From Candidatus Hydrogenedentota bacterium (GTDB taxonomy: Bacteria; Hydrogenedentota; Hydrogenedentia; Hydrogenedentales; CAITNO01): a stretch of DNA of 64,000 nt. Shown here piece by piece: positions 35,812-44,390 of this stretch (position 1 is the first letter of the stretch; each line of letters starts with the position of its first letter). Both the position numbers and the translations under genes were made by a program. Under the pieces are notes generated by a model. That model was given only the letters and a program-made list of their open reading frames with translations. It had not been told where the DNA came from and did not search any database. The stretch covers positions 53,199 to 117,198 of the forward strand of contig JAAYBR010000062.1 in NCBI GenBank assembly GCA_012730045.1, in the 5' to 3' direction.

Positions 35812-38337
35812 TCAGGCGTGGCAGCCGCACCCGCCGGGGTGGCGGGGGTGCGCGCCGACCGACGCGGTGCGCCCCACGCTCTGGATTTCCGCCGCAGAAT
35901 ACGCGGACCGGCGGTCCTTCACCTCGGCCCAGTCGATCTGGTGGGCGTCGAAGAAGGGGCCGTCCACGCAGGCGAACTTGATCTGGTCGCCCACGGTGAT
36001 GCGGCACGCGCCGCACATGCCGGTGCCGTCCACCATGATGGGGTTCAGCGAGGCCAGCGTGGGGATGCCGTAGGGCGCCGTCTCCTGCGCCGTGATCATC
36101 ATCATGAAAGGGCATCCGACGGCGACCACCAGGTCCACCTTCTCGCCCGCGGCGAGGCGGTCCTTGAGCACGTCCGCCGCGTGGCCCTTGACGCCGTTCG
36201 ACCCGTCCATGGTGGACTGGATGAACTCATCGGAGACCCGCTCCAGCTTGTCGCGGTGGTATTCCAGGTACCACGAGCGCGCCTCGGCGATGGAGACGAC
36301 CCGGTTGCCCGCCTCCCGGAAGGCGCGGGCCGCGGGGTACATGGCCCCGATGCCGTAGCATCCGCCCAGCAGGACCACGGTGCCGTACTTGCGGATGTCG
36401 AGGGGGATGCCCAGCGGGCCGGTGACGTGGGCCAGGCACTCGCCCGGCTCCATGAGGCAGAGCTTGCGGCTGCTCTGGCCCTTTTCAAGCACCACGAAGG
36501 TGATGGTGCCCGCCTCGGCGTCCCAGTCGCACAGGGTGTAGGGCACGCGCTCCGAGAGGGCGTCGGCCATGACGATGGCAAACTGCCCGGCCAGGGCCTT
36601 GCGGGCCACCTCGGGCGCATGCACCACGATCTCGTGCGTGTTGGGGATCAGCTCGCGTTTCTCGACGATGCGGAAGCGGCCGTCGGCGGGGGCCTCGGGG
36701 GCCATGAAGGGCGCGCCGGGGGCCTTGACCGCCTCCGCGCGGACCACGCGGCAGGCCGGGTTGGCGGGCACTTCCTGAAGCCCCTCCACCAGGTCCTCGA
36801 GCAGGTGGTTGCGGAAGTAGCGGCGGCGCTTGGTGATGTCCAGCGCGGCGGGGGGTGCGGCCTCGCGGTTCATGTGGAAGAGCACGGGGCCGCAGTCCAT
36901 CTCCTTGCGGATGGATTCGACACTTTCGTAGCCGAGGGCCTCGCCGCCCAGCGCCTGCGCAAGGTCGCGGATGATCCGCCACTCGGGCAGGGCCAGGCCG
37001 GGGGCGGCGCATCCCGCTCTCATCGGGCGGGGCGTGCCGTCCGCATCGGGCAGGCTGCCCTCGACCTCCGCGAGGACGGCGGCGGGGAACACGAAGTTCG
37101 CCTTCTCCTGAAGCGGGGAGGGGTAACAGTCCATGAGCACGAGGACTTCAAGGTCCGCGGCGGCCTCCGGCGGGAAGAACGAGCCGGTGGTGATGACGGC
37201 GCGCACGTCCCCGGGCAGGGTGACCTCGGCGCGGCCCCAGGCGTCCGGGACGGCGGTGATGAAATGGGGGGAACCCATCAGCTCGCGGGTGAAGCGCTCG
37301 AAGACCCGCCGGTCCTCCAGGGTGCTCGACGGGTCGCAGACGAAGGCAAACGTTTCGCCGCGGAAGTGGTCAAGGCGGGTGGCGGCCTGCTCCAGGGCCA
37401 GCTTCCAGTCCGACTGGCGGAGCACCGCGCCCACGCGCACATAGGGGAAGTGGAGGCGGTCCGGTCCCGCGAGGAACTCCGCCATGGCGAAGCGGCCCAG
37501 GACGCACAGCGGCACGCCGGGGTCCACGGCGCGCGCGCCGACCATCCGCCCGTTCACGGAGGACACGCTCATGGCGCAGCCCTGGTCGCAGAGGCCGCAG
37601 GTGGTGGCGGTGGAGGCGTCGGGGCGGCCGTACCACTTGGCGAAGCGGTCGGAGAGGGTGCCCGTCGGGCAGACGTCCACGCAGGCGCCGCAGAAATTGC
37701 AGCCCGCCTCCACGAGGGTCTGGTCGAAGGCCTGGCCGATGCGGGCGTTGCTGCCGCGGCCGACGAAGTCAATGACGGCGCGGCCCTGCTGCTCCTTGCA
37801 GACCCGCACGCAGCGGCCGCAGAGGATGCACAGGTTCAGGTCGCGGTCCATGAAGGGGTTGTCGCGCTCCAGGGGCCGCTGGTGGTAGATCGGCGGCACG
37901 GGCAGCTCGGCGAGCTCCAGCTCCTCCGCGAGGCCGCGCACCTCGCAGACGGGCTTGTTGTTGCAGGTGTGGCAGCCCGTGGTGCGTCCGGCCTTCTCCG
38001 GCTCGGGCCGGTAGGCCTCGCACTCCGCGCGCCGCCCGCAGAGCAGGCAGGCGTTCGGGTGCTCGAGCATCATGAGCCCGAGGACGTTGCGCCGCAGCTT
38101 TTTCAGCTCTGGGCCCTGCGTTCGGACGACCATGCCCTCCGCCGCCGGGGTGGTGCAGGAGGGCGGGTAGCCGCGCATGCCCTCGATCTCGACGACGCAC
38201 ATGCGGCAGCCGCCGTAGGGGGCCAGCCCCTCGTTGGCGCAGAGGTGCGGAATCTCGATCCCGTTGCGCAGGGCGCAGTCCAGCAGGGTTTCCCCGTCCC
38301 GCGCCTCGATGTCTCTTCCGTCAATGCTCAGTTTCAC
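35812..38337 (-). CDS. NuoG-like iron-sulfur protein fused to NfnA-like flavin reductase
   Basis: The 841-residue fusion contains, in order: a [2Fe-2S] ferredoxin domain (Cys-33, 44, 47, 61); a NuoG-type Cys region (CLLCGRRAEC); two [4Fe-4S] motifs (CILCGRCVRVC, about 172; CNFCGACVDVC, about 216); a further Cys cluster (CGLCDQGC, about 250) opening a short molybdopterin-enzyme-like region without active-site signature; and, from about 563, a ferredoxin-NADP-reductase-like FAD/NAD domain (GGCYGIGAMYP) ending in a [2Fe-2S] site (CGACRITVGD, about 774), as in NfnA. No H-cluster motifs (TSCCPxW, MPCxxK) are present. It probably wires HydB/C-type NADH oxidation to NfnB. It is soluble, with no membrane segments. 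Confidence 0.82.
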   Translation of the reverse strand: MKLSIDGRDIEARDGETLLDCALRNGIEIPHLCANEGLAPYGGCRMCVVEIEGMRGYPPSCTTPAAEGMVVRTQGPELKKLRRNVLGLMMLEHPNACLLCGRRAECEAYRPEPEKAGRTTGCHTCNNKPVCEVRGLAEELELAELPVPPIYHQRPLERDNPFMDRDLNLCILCGRCVRVCKEQQGRAVIDFVGRGSNARIGQAFDQTLVEAGCNFCGACVDVCPTGTLSDRFAKWYGRPDASTATTCGLCDQGCAMSVSSVNGRMVGARAVDPGVPLCVLGRFAMAEFLAGPDRLHFPYVRVGAVLRQSDWKLALEQAATRLDHFRGETFAFVCDPSSTLEDRRVFERFTRELMGSPHFITAVPDAWGRAEVTLPGDVRAVITTGSFFPPEAAADLEVLVLMDCYPSPLQEKANFVFPAAVLAEVEGSLPDADGTPRPMRAGCAAPGLALPEWRIIRDLAQALGGEALGYESVESIRKEMDCGPVLFHMNREAAPPAALDITKRRRYFRNHLLEDLVEGLQEVPANPACRVVRAEAVKAPGAPFMAPEAPADGRFRIVEKRELIPNTHEIVVHAPEVARKALAGQFAIVMADALSERVPYTLCDWDAEAGTITFVVLEKGQSSRKLCLMEPGECLAHVTGPLGIPLDIRKYGTVVLLGGCYGIGAMYPAARAFREAGNRVVSIAEARSWYLEYHRDKLERVSDEFIQSTMDGSNGVKGHAADVLKDRLAAGEKVDLVVAVGCPFMMMITAQETAPYGIPTLASLNPIMVDGTGMCGACRITVGDQIKFACVDGPFFDAHQIDWAEVKDRRSAYSAAEIQSVGRTASVGAHPRHPGGCGCHA

Positions 38338-38349
38338 GGCTGGTGATCC

Positions 38350-40284
38350 TCAACCTTTCCCCGGCTGCGCCGGCACGCCCGGGTCCTTCCGCTCCGTACG
38401 CGGCTCCACGCGCCGCCGTTCCCCGCTGGTGCGGTAGATGGCCGCGTTGGCGGGGGCGCAGGCGGCCAGGCAGGAGCTGCAGTGGATGCACGCGTTCTGG
38501 TCAATGAAATGCGGCGACTTGGTCTCGCCGTGGATGGCGTCGGCGGGGCAGGCCCGCACGCACAGGCCACAGCCGATGCACCGCGCCGGGTCAATCTGGT
38601 ACCAGACCAGGGGCGGGCAGGTGAAGGCGCGGCATTCTTTCGCGTGGATGTGCTCCTCGTACTCGTGGCGGAAATAACGCAGCGTGGTCTGGACGGGGTT
38701 CGGCGCGGTCTGGCCGAGGCCGCAGAGGGAGCCCTGCTTCACCGTCGCGGCGATCTCCTCCAGCGTCTCCAGATCCTTCGGCGTGCCGTTGCCCGCCACG
38801 ATGCGCTCGAGGATGCCGAGCATGGCGCGGGTGCCCACGCGGCAGGGCACGCACTTGCCGCACGACTCCGCCTGGGTGAACCCGAGGAAGAAGCGGGCGA
38901 TGTCCACCATGCAGCTGTCCTCGTCGAGCACGATCATTCCGCCGGAGCCCATGATGGTGCCCGCGGCGGTGAGGGACTCGTAGTCCACCGGCAGGTCCAC
39001 CTTTTCGGCGGGGATGCAGCCGCCCGAGGGGCCGCCGGTCTGGACCGCCTTGAAGGTGCCGCCGTCGGCGATCCCGCCGCCGATGTCGAAGACGATCTGG
39101 CGCAGCGTGGTGCCCAGGGGCACCTCGACGAGGCCGGTGCGCGCGATCTTGCCCGCGAGGGCGAAGGTCTTGGTGCCCTTGCTCGACTCGCTGCCCACGC
39201 CCGCGTACCATTCGGCGCCGTTGCGCAGGATCAGCGGCAGGTTGCCGAGGGTCTCCACGTTCTGGATGACCGTGGGCTTGCCCCAGAGGCCGCTGATGGC
39301 GGGGAAGGGGGGCTTGGGCTGCGGCATGCCGCGGCGCCCCTCGACGGAGGCGATGAGCGCGGTCTCCTCGCCGCAGACAAAGGCGCCCGCGCCCTTCTTG
39401 ATGTGGATGTCGAAGGCGAAGCCCGAGCCGAAAATGTCCGCGCCGAGCAGGCCGGCGCCCTTCATCTGGCCGATGGCGATCTCGAGGCGCTGGATGGCCA
39501 GGGGGTACTCCGCGCGGCAGTAGACGATGCCCTCGGACGCGCCGATGGCCAGCCCCGCGATGAGCATGCCCTCCAGCACGGCATGGGGATCGCCCTCCAG
39601 CAGGGAGCGGTTCATGAACGCGCCGGGGTCGCCCTCGTCGGCGTTGCAGATCAGGTATTTCGGCGCGCCGGGGGCGGTGCGGGCAAAGGTCCACTTGCGC
39701 CAGGTGGGGAAGCCCGCGCCGCCGCGCCCGCGCAGCCCGGCGTCTTTCACCTCCCCGATGACCTTTTCCGGGCCCATTTCCAAGGCGCGGAGGAACCCCT
39801 CGTAGCCGCCGCCCGCGAGGTAGTGGGCGAAATTCTCGGGGTCAATGCGGCCGCAGTTGGCGAGCACACGCCGCACCTGGCCGCGCATCATGGGGTGCTC
39901 CGTGAGGGGCGCGATGCCGTGGGCCGCGGTGTCCGACAGAACGCCCAGGGCCCACTCCGCGCAGGGCGCGCCCCCCGTGATGTGCCGGGCGAATATCTCG
40001 GAGGCCTCCTTCGGGCCCACGCCGCCGTAGCACACGTCCGGCCCTCCGGGCGCGTGGACGATGACCAGGGGCTCGAAGCAGCAGGGACCCAGGCACCCCA
40101 CCTCGATGACCCGCGCGTCCAGACCCGCCTTGGCGGTCTCCTCCCGGAACCGGGCGATGACCTCTTCCGCCCCCGCGGCCCGGCCGCAGGTTGCCGCGCC
40201 GACATACACCACCGGCGTGGGGCTTTCCTCCAGCGCGCGCCATTCGGCCTTTGCGCCCGCGTATGCCTCCGCAAGATGACTCAT
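38350..40284 (-). CDS. HydB/NuoF-like NADH-binding flavoprotein subunit
   Basis: The 644-residue protein has an N-terminal thioredoxin-like [2Fe-2S] segment (Cys-33, Cys-64, Cys-68), the FMN/NADH core (GRGGAGFPTWRKW, NADEGDPGAFMNR, GEETALIAS), an SLBB stretch, the [4Fe-4S] motif SCGKCVPCRVGT (about 475), and two C-terminal ferredoxin motifs (CIGCGLCVRACPAD; CIHCSSCLAAC). This is the layout of HydB from bifurcating hydrogenases rather than of complex I NuoF. The start at 40284 overlaps the HydC-like stop by 4 bases (ATGA). It lies 12 bases before the NuoG-NfnA fusion. It should exchange electrons with NAD(H). Confidence 0.88.
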   Translation of the reverse strand: MSHLAEAYAGAKAEWRALEESPTPVVYVGAATCGRAAGAEEVIARFREETAKAGLDARVIEVGCLGPCCFEPLVIVHAPGGPDVCYGGVGPKEASEIFARHITGGAPCAEWALGVLSDTAAHGIAPLTEHPMMRGQVRRVLANCGRIDPENFAHYLAGGGYEGFLRALEMGPEKVIGEVKDAGLRGRGGAGFPTWRKWTFARTAPGAPKYLICNADEGDPGAFMNRSLLEGDPHAVLEGMLIAGLAIGASEGIVYCRAEYPLAIQRLEIAIGQMKGAGLLGADIFGSGFAFDIHIKKGAGAFVCGEETALIASVEGRRGMPQPKPPFPAISGLWGKPTVIQNVETLGNLPLILRNGAEWYAGVGSESSKGTKTFALAGKIARTGLVEVPLGTTLRQIVFDIGGGIADGGTFKAVQTGGPSGGCIPAEKVDLPVDYESLTAAGTIMGSGGMIVLDEDSCMVDIARFFLGFTQAESCGKCVPCRVGTRAMLGILERIVAGNGTPKDLETLEEIAATVKQGSLCGLGQTAPNPVQTTLRYFRHEYEEHIHAKECRAFTCPPLVWYQIDPARCIGCGLCVRACPADAIHGETKSPHFIDQNACIHCSSCLAACAPANAAIYRTSGERRRVEPRTERKDPGVPAQPGKG

Positions 40285-40775
40285 GACTTCCCGGCCTTTC
40301 TTTCGAACCCGTATTCCTTGAGAATCCGCTGCATTTTCTTGGGGGTCACCCCGGCGTAGACCTTGCCGTCCACCGTGAGCACGGGGGAAAGGGCGCAGCA
40401 GCCCAGACAGGCCACCCGTTCCAGGCTGAACTCCCCCTCGGGCGTGGTGCCGCCCACGGCGACGCCCAGATAGCGGCACAACTCCTCGGTGATCCTCGCC
40501 GCGGCCCGCACATGGCACGCCGTGCCGTTGCACACCTGGATGCGGTGCTTTCCGGGGGCGGTGAAGCGGAACTGGGTGTAGAAGGTCGCCACCCCGTAGG
40601 ACTCGTTTGCCGAGATGCCCGTCTCCCGCTCCAGGGCGCGCAGCGCCTGCGGCGAGATAAACCCCACCGCGGCCTGGATGTCCTGAAGGATGGGGATCAG
40701 CCCCGCCCGCGCGTCCGCGTACCGCGCGACCACGTCCCTGACCAGTGTTTCCGTGTCCACAGCTGCTGCCGTCAT
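40281..40775 (-). CDS. HydC/NuoE-like [2Fe-2S] thioredoxin-fold subunit
   Basis: The 164-residue protein has an N-terminal helical part (ARAGLIPILQDIQAAVGFIS) and a thioredoxin-like [2Fe-2S] domain with cysteines in QVCNGTACH and VACLGCCALSP, as in NuoE and HydC. ATG 40775 is preferred over GTG 40805 because GGGGAG lies just upstream. It is the first gene of the operon and overlaps the HydB-like gene by 4 bases. The subunit usually sits beside the FMN subunit in an NADH-oxidising module. Confidence 0.88.
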   Translation of the reverse strand: MTAAAVDTETLVRDVVARYADARAGLIPILQDIQAAVGFISPQALRALERETGISANESYGVATFYTQFRFTAPGKHRIQVCNGTACHVRAAARITEELCRYLGVAVGGTTPEGEFSLERVACLGCCALSPVLTVDGKVYAGVTPKKMQRILKEYGFERKAGKS

Positions 40776-40899
40776 CGGCCCACTCCCCGGGTGCGGGCAA
40801 AACACCGCCCCACCCGTTATCCTTGGTCAACGTGTTTTTGGAACCCGAAACCTTCCCGTGCCGCAGGACTCAAGCCGGTTCAGGTTGCTTGTCCTCATC

Positions 40900-40928
40900 A
40901 GCATACCACCGACCCCCGGCCAATGCAA
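40900..40928 (-). promoter_or_regulatory. Candidate promoter of the Stn-like operon
   Basis: On the minus strand TTGCAT, a 17-base spacer and TATGCT, about 125 bases before the HydC-like start. The nearby sequence contains an AATGCAA...TTGCATT inverted pair that could be an operator. Confidence 0.35.
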
Positions 40929-41043
40929 ACGGTGCAAAATGTTGCAGTAGAACAGGTTGCATTTCCAGCATATCGAGAAAAAAATCCTAATTGCGAAAAT
41001 CTCGTAACCATGGAAAATGACGCAATTCTTGGCGGGGGAAGTG

Positions 41044-41142
41044 CGATGGTGGACGGGGTGGACGAAGTGGACGAAGTGGACAGGGTGCACAGAGGGCGGA
41101 GTCATGTCCACCCTGTCCACTTCGTCCACCCTGTCCATCCTC
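41044..41142. repeat. 9-bp-period array with inverted second half
   Basis: GTGGACGGG, GTGGACGAA, GTGGACGAA, GTGGACAGG are followed after about 20 bases by complementary units GTCCACCCT, GTCCACTTC, GTCCACCCT, so the whole can fold into a long hairpin. No gene is supported in the wider gap 40776-41430. Confidence 0.75.
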
Positions 41143-41430
41143 CTCTGGATTGGCTCTTTGCGCTGTTTTGCGGGGCTGTGCCATAATTCCGCCTGTGGCC
41201 GCCCGCATTGTCCGAGGGCGGCAGGGTGGTGTCGGGAACATGTTTGCGGGCCGCCCGCTGTGGCCTCATGCAGTCCGGGAAAGGCCCGGTGTTCCGGGGA
41301 GGTTCGGTCAGGGCCGTTTCCACGTTTTCACCTCTATAAACAGGCATTGCCGGAAATGCCATTGTCAAGCTGCGGGGCAACGCGGGGCGCGCCTGGGGCG
41401 CGCGCCGTTCCCCCGCCGGAAAGGCCAGTC

Positions 41431-41727
41431 ATGCGGTCCATCACGCGGTTCCGCCCCGTCATGCTCACCGCCGTCACCACGGTGCTCGGCCTGCTGCCCA
41501 TGGCCCTGGGCGTCAGCTACGACTTCTTTGCCGGCAAGTGGATTGTCGGCGGCGAGTCCGCCGCGTGGTGGGGGCCCATGGCCGTCGCCGTCATCTTCGG
41601 CCTGAGCTTCGCCACCGTCCTCACGCTGGTCGTCGTCCCCGCGCTCTACAGCCTCACCGCCAACCTGCACAACGCCTGGACCCGGACCGTCCGGTCCGCC
41701 ACCGCCCCCGAAAGGAGCCCCGAATGA
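41431..41727 (+). pseudogene. RND efflux permease remnant (C-terminal fragment)
   Basis: The 98-codon frame begins MRSITRFRPVMLTAVTTVLGL and includes WWGPMAVAVIFGLSFATVLTL and VVPALYSL. These are the last two or three membrane helices of an AcrB/HAE1-type RND pump, a protein normally over 1000 residues long. Sequence upstream of 41431 does not continue the homology in any frame. It could be expressed as a small membrane protein, but a truncated pseudogene is simpler. The stop overlaps the next gene's start by 4 bases (ATGA). Confidence 0.6.
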
Positions 41728-43883
41728 ACCCCTTCCGGACGCAGTTCCTTCTTATGGCTGCCCTGCTGGCCGCCCCGTTGTGCGCCGTCGCCCAGAATCC
41801 CGGCCCCGACCTCACCTGCTTCCAGCAGGCGGGGAGCCACACGCCCCAGATTGACATCGCGTCGGACATGGCGGTGGTCTACGGCTGCGGGCCGGACTTC
41901 GCCGCGCGGGCGGAGGAGTGGCGGAAGCGCGGCTACTCCATCGGCATGATGACCGGCATCGCGTGGGGCGGCTACGACGCCTACTACCAGACCCCGGACG
42001 GCATCAAGAAGGAGGAGATCCAGACCTCCAAGAGCGGGCGCCTGTACATGCACGGCAACAGCGACACGGTGGGGTACAACGTGCCCACGCCGGAATACGT
42101 CGAGTACATCAAGAAGATGGTGGAGCCCGCCGTGGACGCCGGGGCCCAGGCCATCTTCATGGAGGAGCCCGAGTACTGGGCGGAGACCGGCTGGAGCGAA
42201 GGCTTCAAGCGGGCCTGGGAAACGCGCTACGGGAAGCCCTGGGAGGCCCCCGACTCCAGCGTGGACGCGCAGTACAAGGCGAGCCGTCTCAAGTACGAGC
42301 TGTACTTCAACGCCCTGCGCGGGGTGTTCCGCCACGCCAAGGCCCGCGCCGCCGCGCAGGGGCGGACCATCGAGTGCCATGTGCCCACGCACAGCCTCGT
42401 GAACTATGCCCAGTGGCGCATTGTCAGCCCCGAGGCCAGCCTGATGGGGCTGGAGGAGATGGACGGCTACATCGCCCAGGTGTGGACGGGCACCGCCCGC
42501 ACGGCCAACGTGTACCGGGGCGTCCGCCGCTCCGAGCGCACCTTCGAGGCGGGCTATCTGGAGTACGCCTCGGCCTACGGCATGGTGCGGCCCACGGGCC
42601 GAAAAGTCTGGTTCCTCGCCGACCCGGTGGAGGACAACCCGGACCGGAGCTGGAACGACTACAAGTGGAACTACGAGTGCACCATCATCTCGTCCCTGAT
42701 GTTCCCCGGGGTGTCCCGGTTCGAGGTGATGCCGTGGCCGTCCCGCATTTTCCAGGGCACCTATCCCAAGGTGGACCTCGACGGCAAGGCGGAGCGCGAG
42801 GGCATCCCCGCCGAGTACGCGACCCAGCTCCTCACGGTGATCAACGCCCTGAACGACATGGACCAGAAGGACGTGGCGTGGGACACGGGCACGCGCGGCA
42901 TCGGCGTCATGGTGTCCGACACGCTCATGTTCCAGCGGGCGGACCCCACGCCCAGCGATGCCCACTTCAGCCACTTCTTCGGCCTCGCGATGCCGATGGT
43001 CAAGCACGGGTTCCCGCTGGACATCGTGCAGATGGAAAACCTGCTCCAGCCGGGCGTGCTCGCGGAGTGCCGCGTGCTCCTGCTGACCTACGAGGGGCAG
43101 AAGCCCCTGAAGCCGGAATACCACGACGCCCTCGCCGCCTGGGTGCGGGACGGCGGCGCACTGCTGTTTGTGGACGACGGAAAAGACCCCTACAACCGCG
43201 TCCAGGAGTGGTGGAACGCCCAGGGCGCCACGGACGCCCTGCCGCAGGACGACCTGTTCGCCCGGCTGGGCGTGGACGCCTCCGCTAAAGCCGCCCCGCA
43301 GGCGGTCGGAAAGGGATGGGTGCGCTGGATGGACCTTTCCCCCAGCGCCCTCGCGCGGGACAAGAACGGCCCCGAGACGCTGCTGGCGGCGGTCGGCGGG
43401 CTGTGTGAAAAGGTGTCGCTGCCCCTCACCACGCAAAACTACCTCAAGCTGCGGCGCGGGCCCTATGTCATTGCGTCGGTCATGAACGAGTCGGTCTCCG
43501 ACGCGCCGCTGCGGATGGAGGGGCGGTTCATAGACCTGTTCGACGCGAAACTGCCGGTCCTCTCCGAGAAGACGCTGAATCCCGACCAGCGGACGCTGCT
43601 CTATGACCTGGACTGGGCCAAGGCGAACCTGGGCGCCGCCAAGGTGGCCGCCGCCGCCACCCGCGTGCGGGAGGAGCGGTTTGCGGATGGGAAGCTGTCC
43701 TTCACCACCCGCGGCCCCGAAGGGGTGCACGCCCGCGTGCGGATGCTCCTGCCGTCCGCGCCCGCCGAAGTCCGCATGACGCCCGAGACCGCCTTCACCC
43801 ACGCCTGGGACGCCGACAGCGGCACCCTGCTCCTGGAATTCGACAACCGCGCCGAGACCCTCTCCGTCGAGGTGGCCCTCTGA
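41724..43883 (+). CDS. Exported putative glycoside hydrolase, family not assigned
   Basis: The 719-residue protein has signal peptide MNPFRTQFLLMAALLAAPLCAVA. The first 400 residues look like a TIM barrel with an acidic EEPEYW segment (about 149) and GRTIECHVPTH. Residues about 425-540 resemble the GATase-like trimerisation domain of GH42-type enzymes (LVTYEGQKPLKPEYHDALAAW; GGALLFVDDGKD). The C-terminal part is beta-rich. AAAGGAG lies before ATG 41724. The substrate is unknown. Overlap with the RND remnant's stop may reflect the deletion that truncated the pump. Confidence 0.65.
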   Translation: MNPFRTQFLLMAALLAAPLCAVAQNPGPDLTCFQQAGSHTPQIDIASDMAVVYGCGPDFAARAEEWRKRGYSIGMMTGIAWGGYDAYYQTPDGIKKEEIQTSKSGRLYMHGNSDTVGYNVPTPEYVEYIKKMVEPAVDAGAQAIFMEEPEYWAETGWSEGFKRAWETRYGKPWEAPDSSVDAQYKASRLKYELYFNALRGVFRHAKARAAAQGRTIECHVPTHSLVNYAQWRIVSPEASLMGLEEMDGYIAQVWTGTARTANVYRGVRRSERTFEAGYLEYASAYGMVRPTGRKVWFLADPVEDNPDRSWNDYKWNYECTIISSLMFPGVSRFEVMPWPSRIFQGTYPKVDLDGKAEREGIPAEYATQLLTVINALNDMDQKDVAWDTGTRGIGVMVSDTLMFQRADPTPSDAHFSHFFGLAMPMVKHGFPLDIVQMENLLQPGVLAECRVLLLTYEGQKPLKPEYHDALAAWVRDGGALLFVDDGKDPYNRVQEWWNAQGATDALPQDDLFARLGVDASAKAAPQAVGKGWVRWMDLSPSALARDKNGPETLLAAVGGLCEKVSLPLTTQNYLKLRRGPYVIASVMNESVSDAPLRMEGRFIDLFDAKLPVLSEKTLNPDQRTLLYDLDWAKANLGAAKVAAAATRVREERFADGKLSFTTRGPEGVHARVRMLLPSAPAEVRMTPETAFTHAWDADSGTLLLEFDNRAETLSVEVAL

Positions 43884-43913
43884 CGGGACGCGTTTCACCG
43901 CGTGAAGGAAGAG

Positions 43914-43991
43914 AAGACAAGGCCGGCGGGACGCCGGCGCTACGGAGGCGGGCCGTCTTCCGTGCCGCCGGCGTCCCGCCGGCCTTGTCTT
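43914..43991. repeat. Palindromic repeat (GGGACGCCTGCG family)
   Basis: The 33-base arms 43914-43946 and 43959-43991 are inverted with two mismatches around AAGGCCGGCGGGACGCCGGC. The element lies 30 bases after a stop codon and is related to 4849-4943 and 59672-59743. Confidence 0.75.
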
Positions 43992-44088
43992 TGAGTTAAC
44001 GTTGCGTCGGCGGTCCGCGCGTCATGGCGAGCGCAGCGCGGCCACCTCGTGCCCGCCACGGCTTCGTCTTCCCATTTCCCCAAACCAC

Positions 44089-44203
44089 GCGCCCCCTGGG
44101 ATCGCCAAGCTCCAGCTTGGCTGTCGGGAAAACATGCCACGGACAGGCCCGCGCGCGAAAAACCAAGAGGCCAGGCTGGAGCCCGGCGATCCCAGGGGGG
44201 CGC
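44089..44203. repeat. Second palindromic repeat (GGGATCGCC family)
   Basis: Arms 44089-44121 and 44170-44203 are inverted with a few mismatches around TGGGATCGCC and GCTCCAGCTTGG. A single-arm CTTTGCG-type repeat follows near 44255-44286. No gene is supported in 43884-44390. Confidence 0.65.
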
Positions 44204-44314
44204 GCCCCCGTCCGCCCGCTCTCTTTCCTCTCTCCCCCCGTCCTCATTTCTCTGCGCCCTTTGCGCTCTCCGCGCCTCTGCGTTGAGCTCCCCCCCCTCC
44301 CGCCGCGGCCGCAA

Positions 44315-44343
44315 TTGACCCCGGCGCGCCAAAGCGGTAGAGT
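44315..44343 (+). promoter_or_regulatory. Sigma-70 promoter of the glycan gene cluster
   Basis: TTGACC (44315-44320), a 17-base spacer and TAGAGT (44338-44343); the predicted leader is about 40 nt and contains AGGAGG. Confidence 0.6.
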
Positions 44344-44390
44344 ACCCCCGTGCGGGGCGCGGCGGGCGCGCGCCGCAGGAGGCAGGACTT

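Noticed and set aside
35812..38337. [FeFe]-hydrogenase catalytic subunit
   Set aside because: The N-terminal iron-sulfur domains fit, but none of the three H-cluster cysteine motifs is present.
34347..40775. Complex I (NADH:quinone oxidoreductase) operon
   Set aside because: Only NuoE, F and G relatives are present; there are no membrane subunits, and NfnA/NfnB parts are attached instead.
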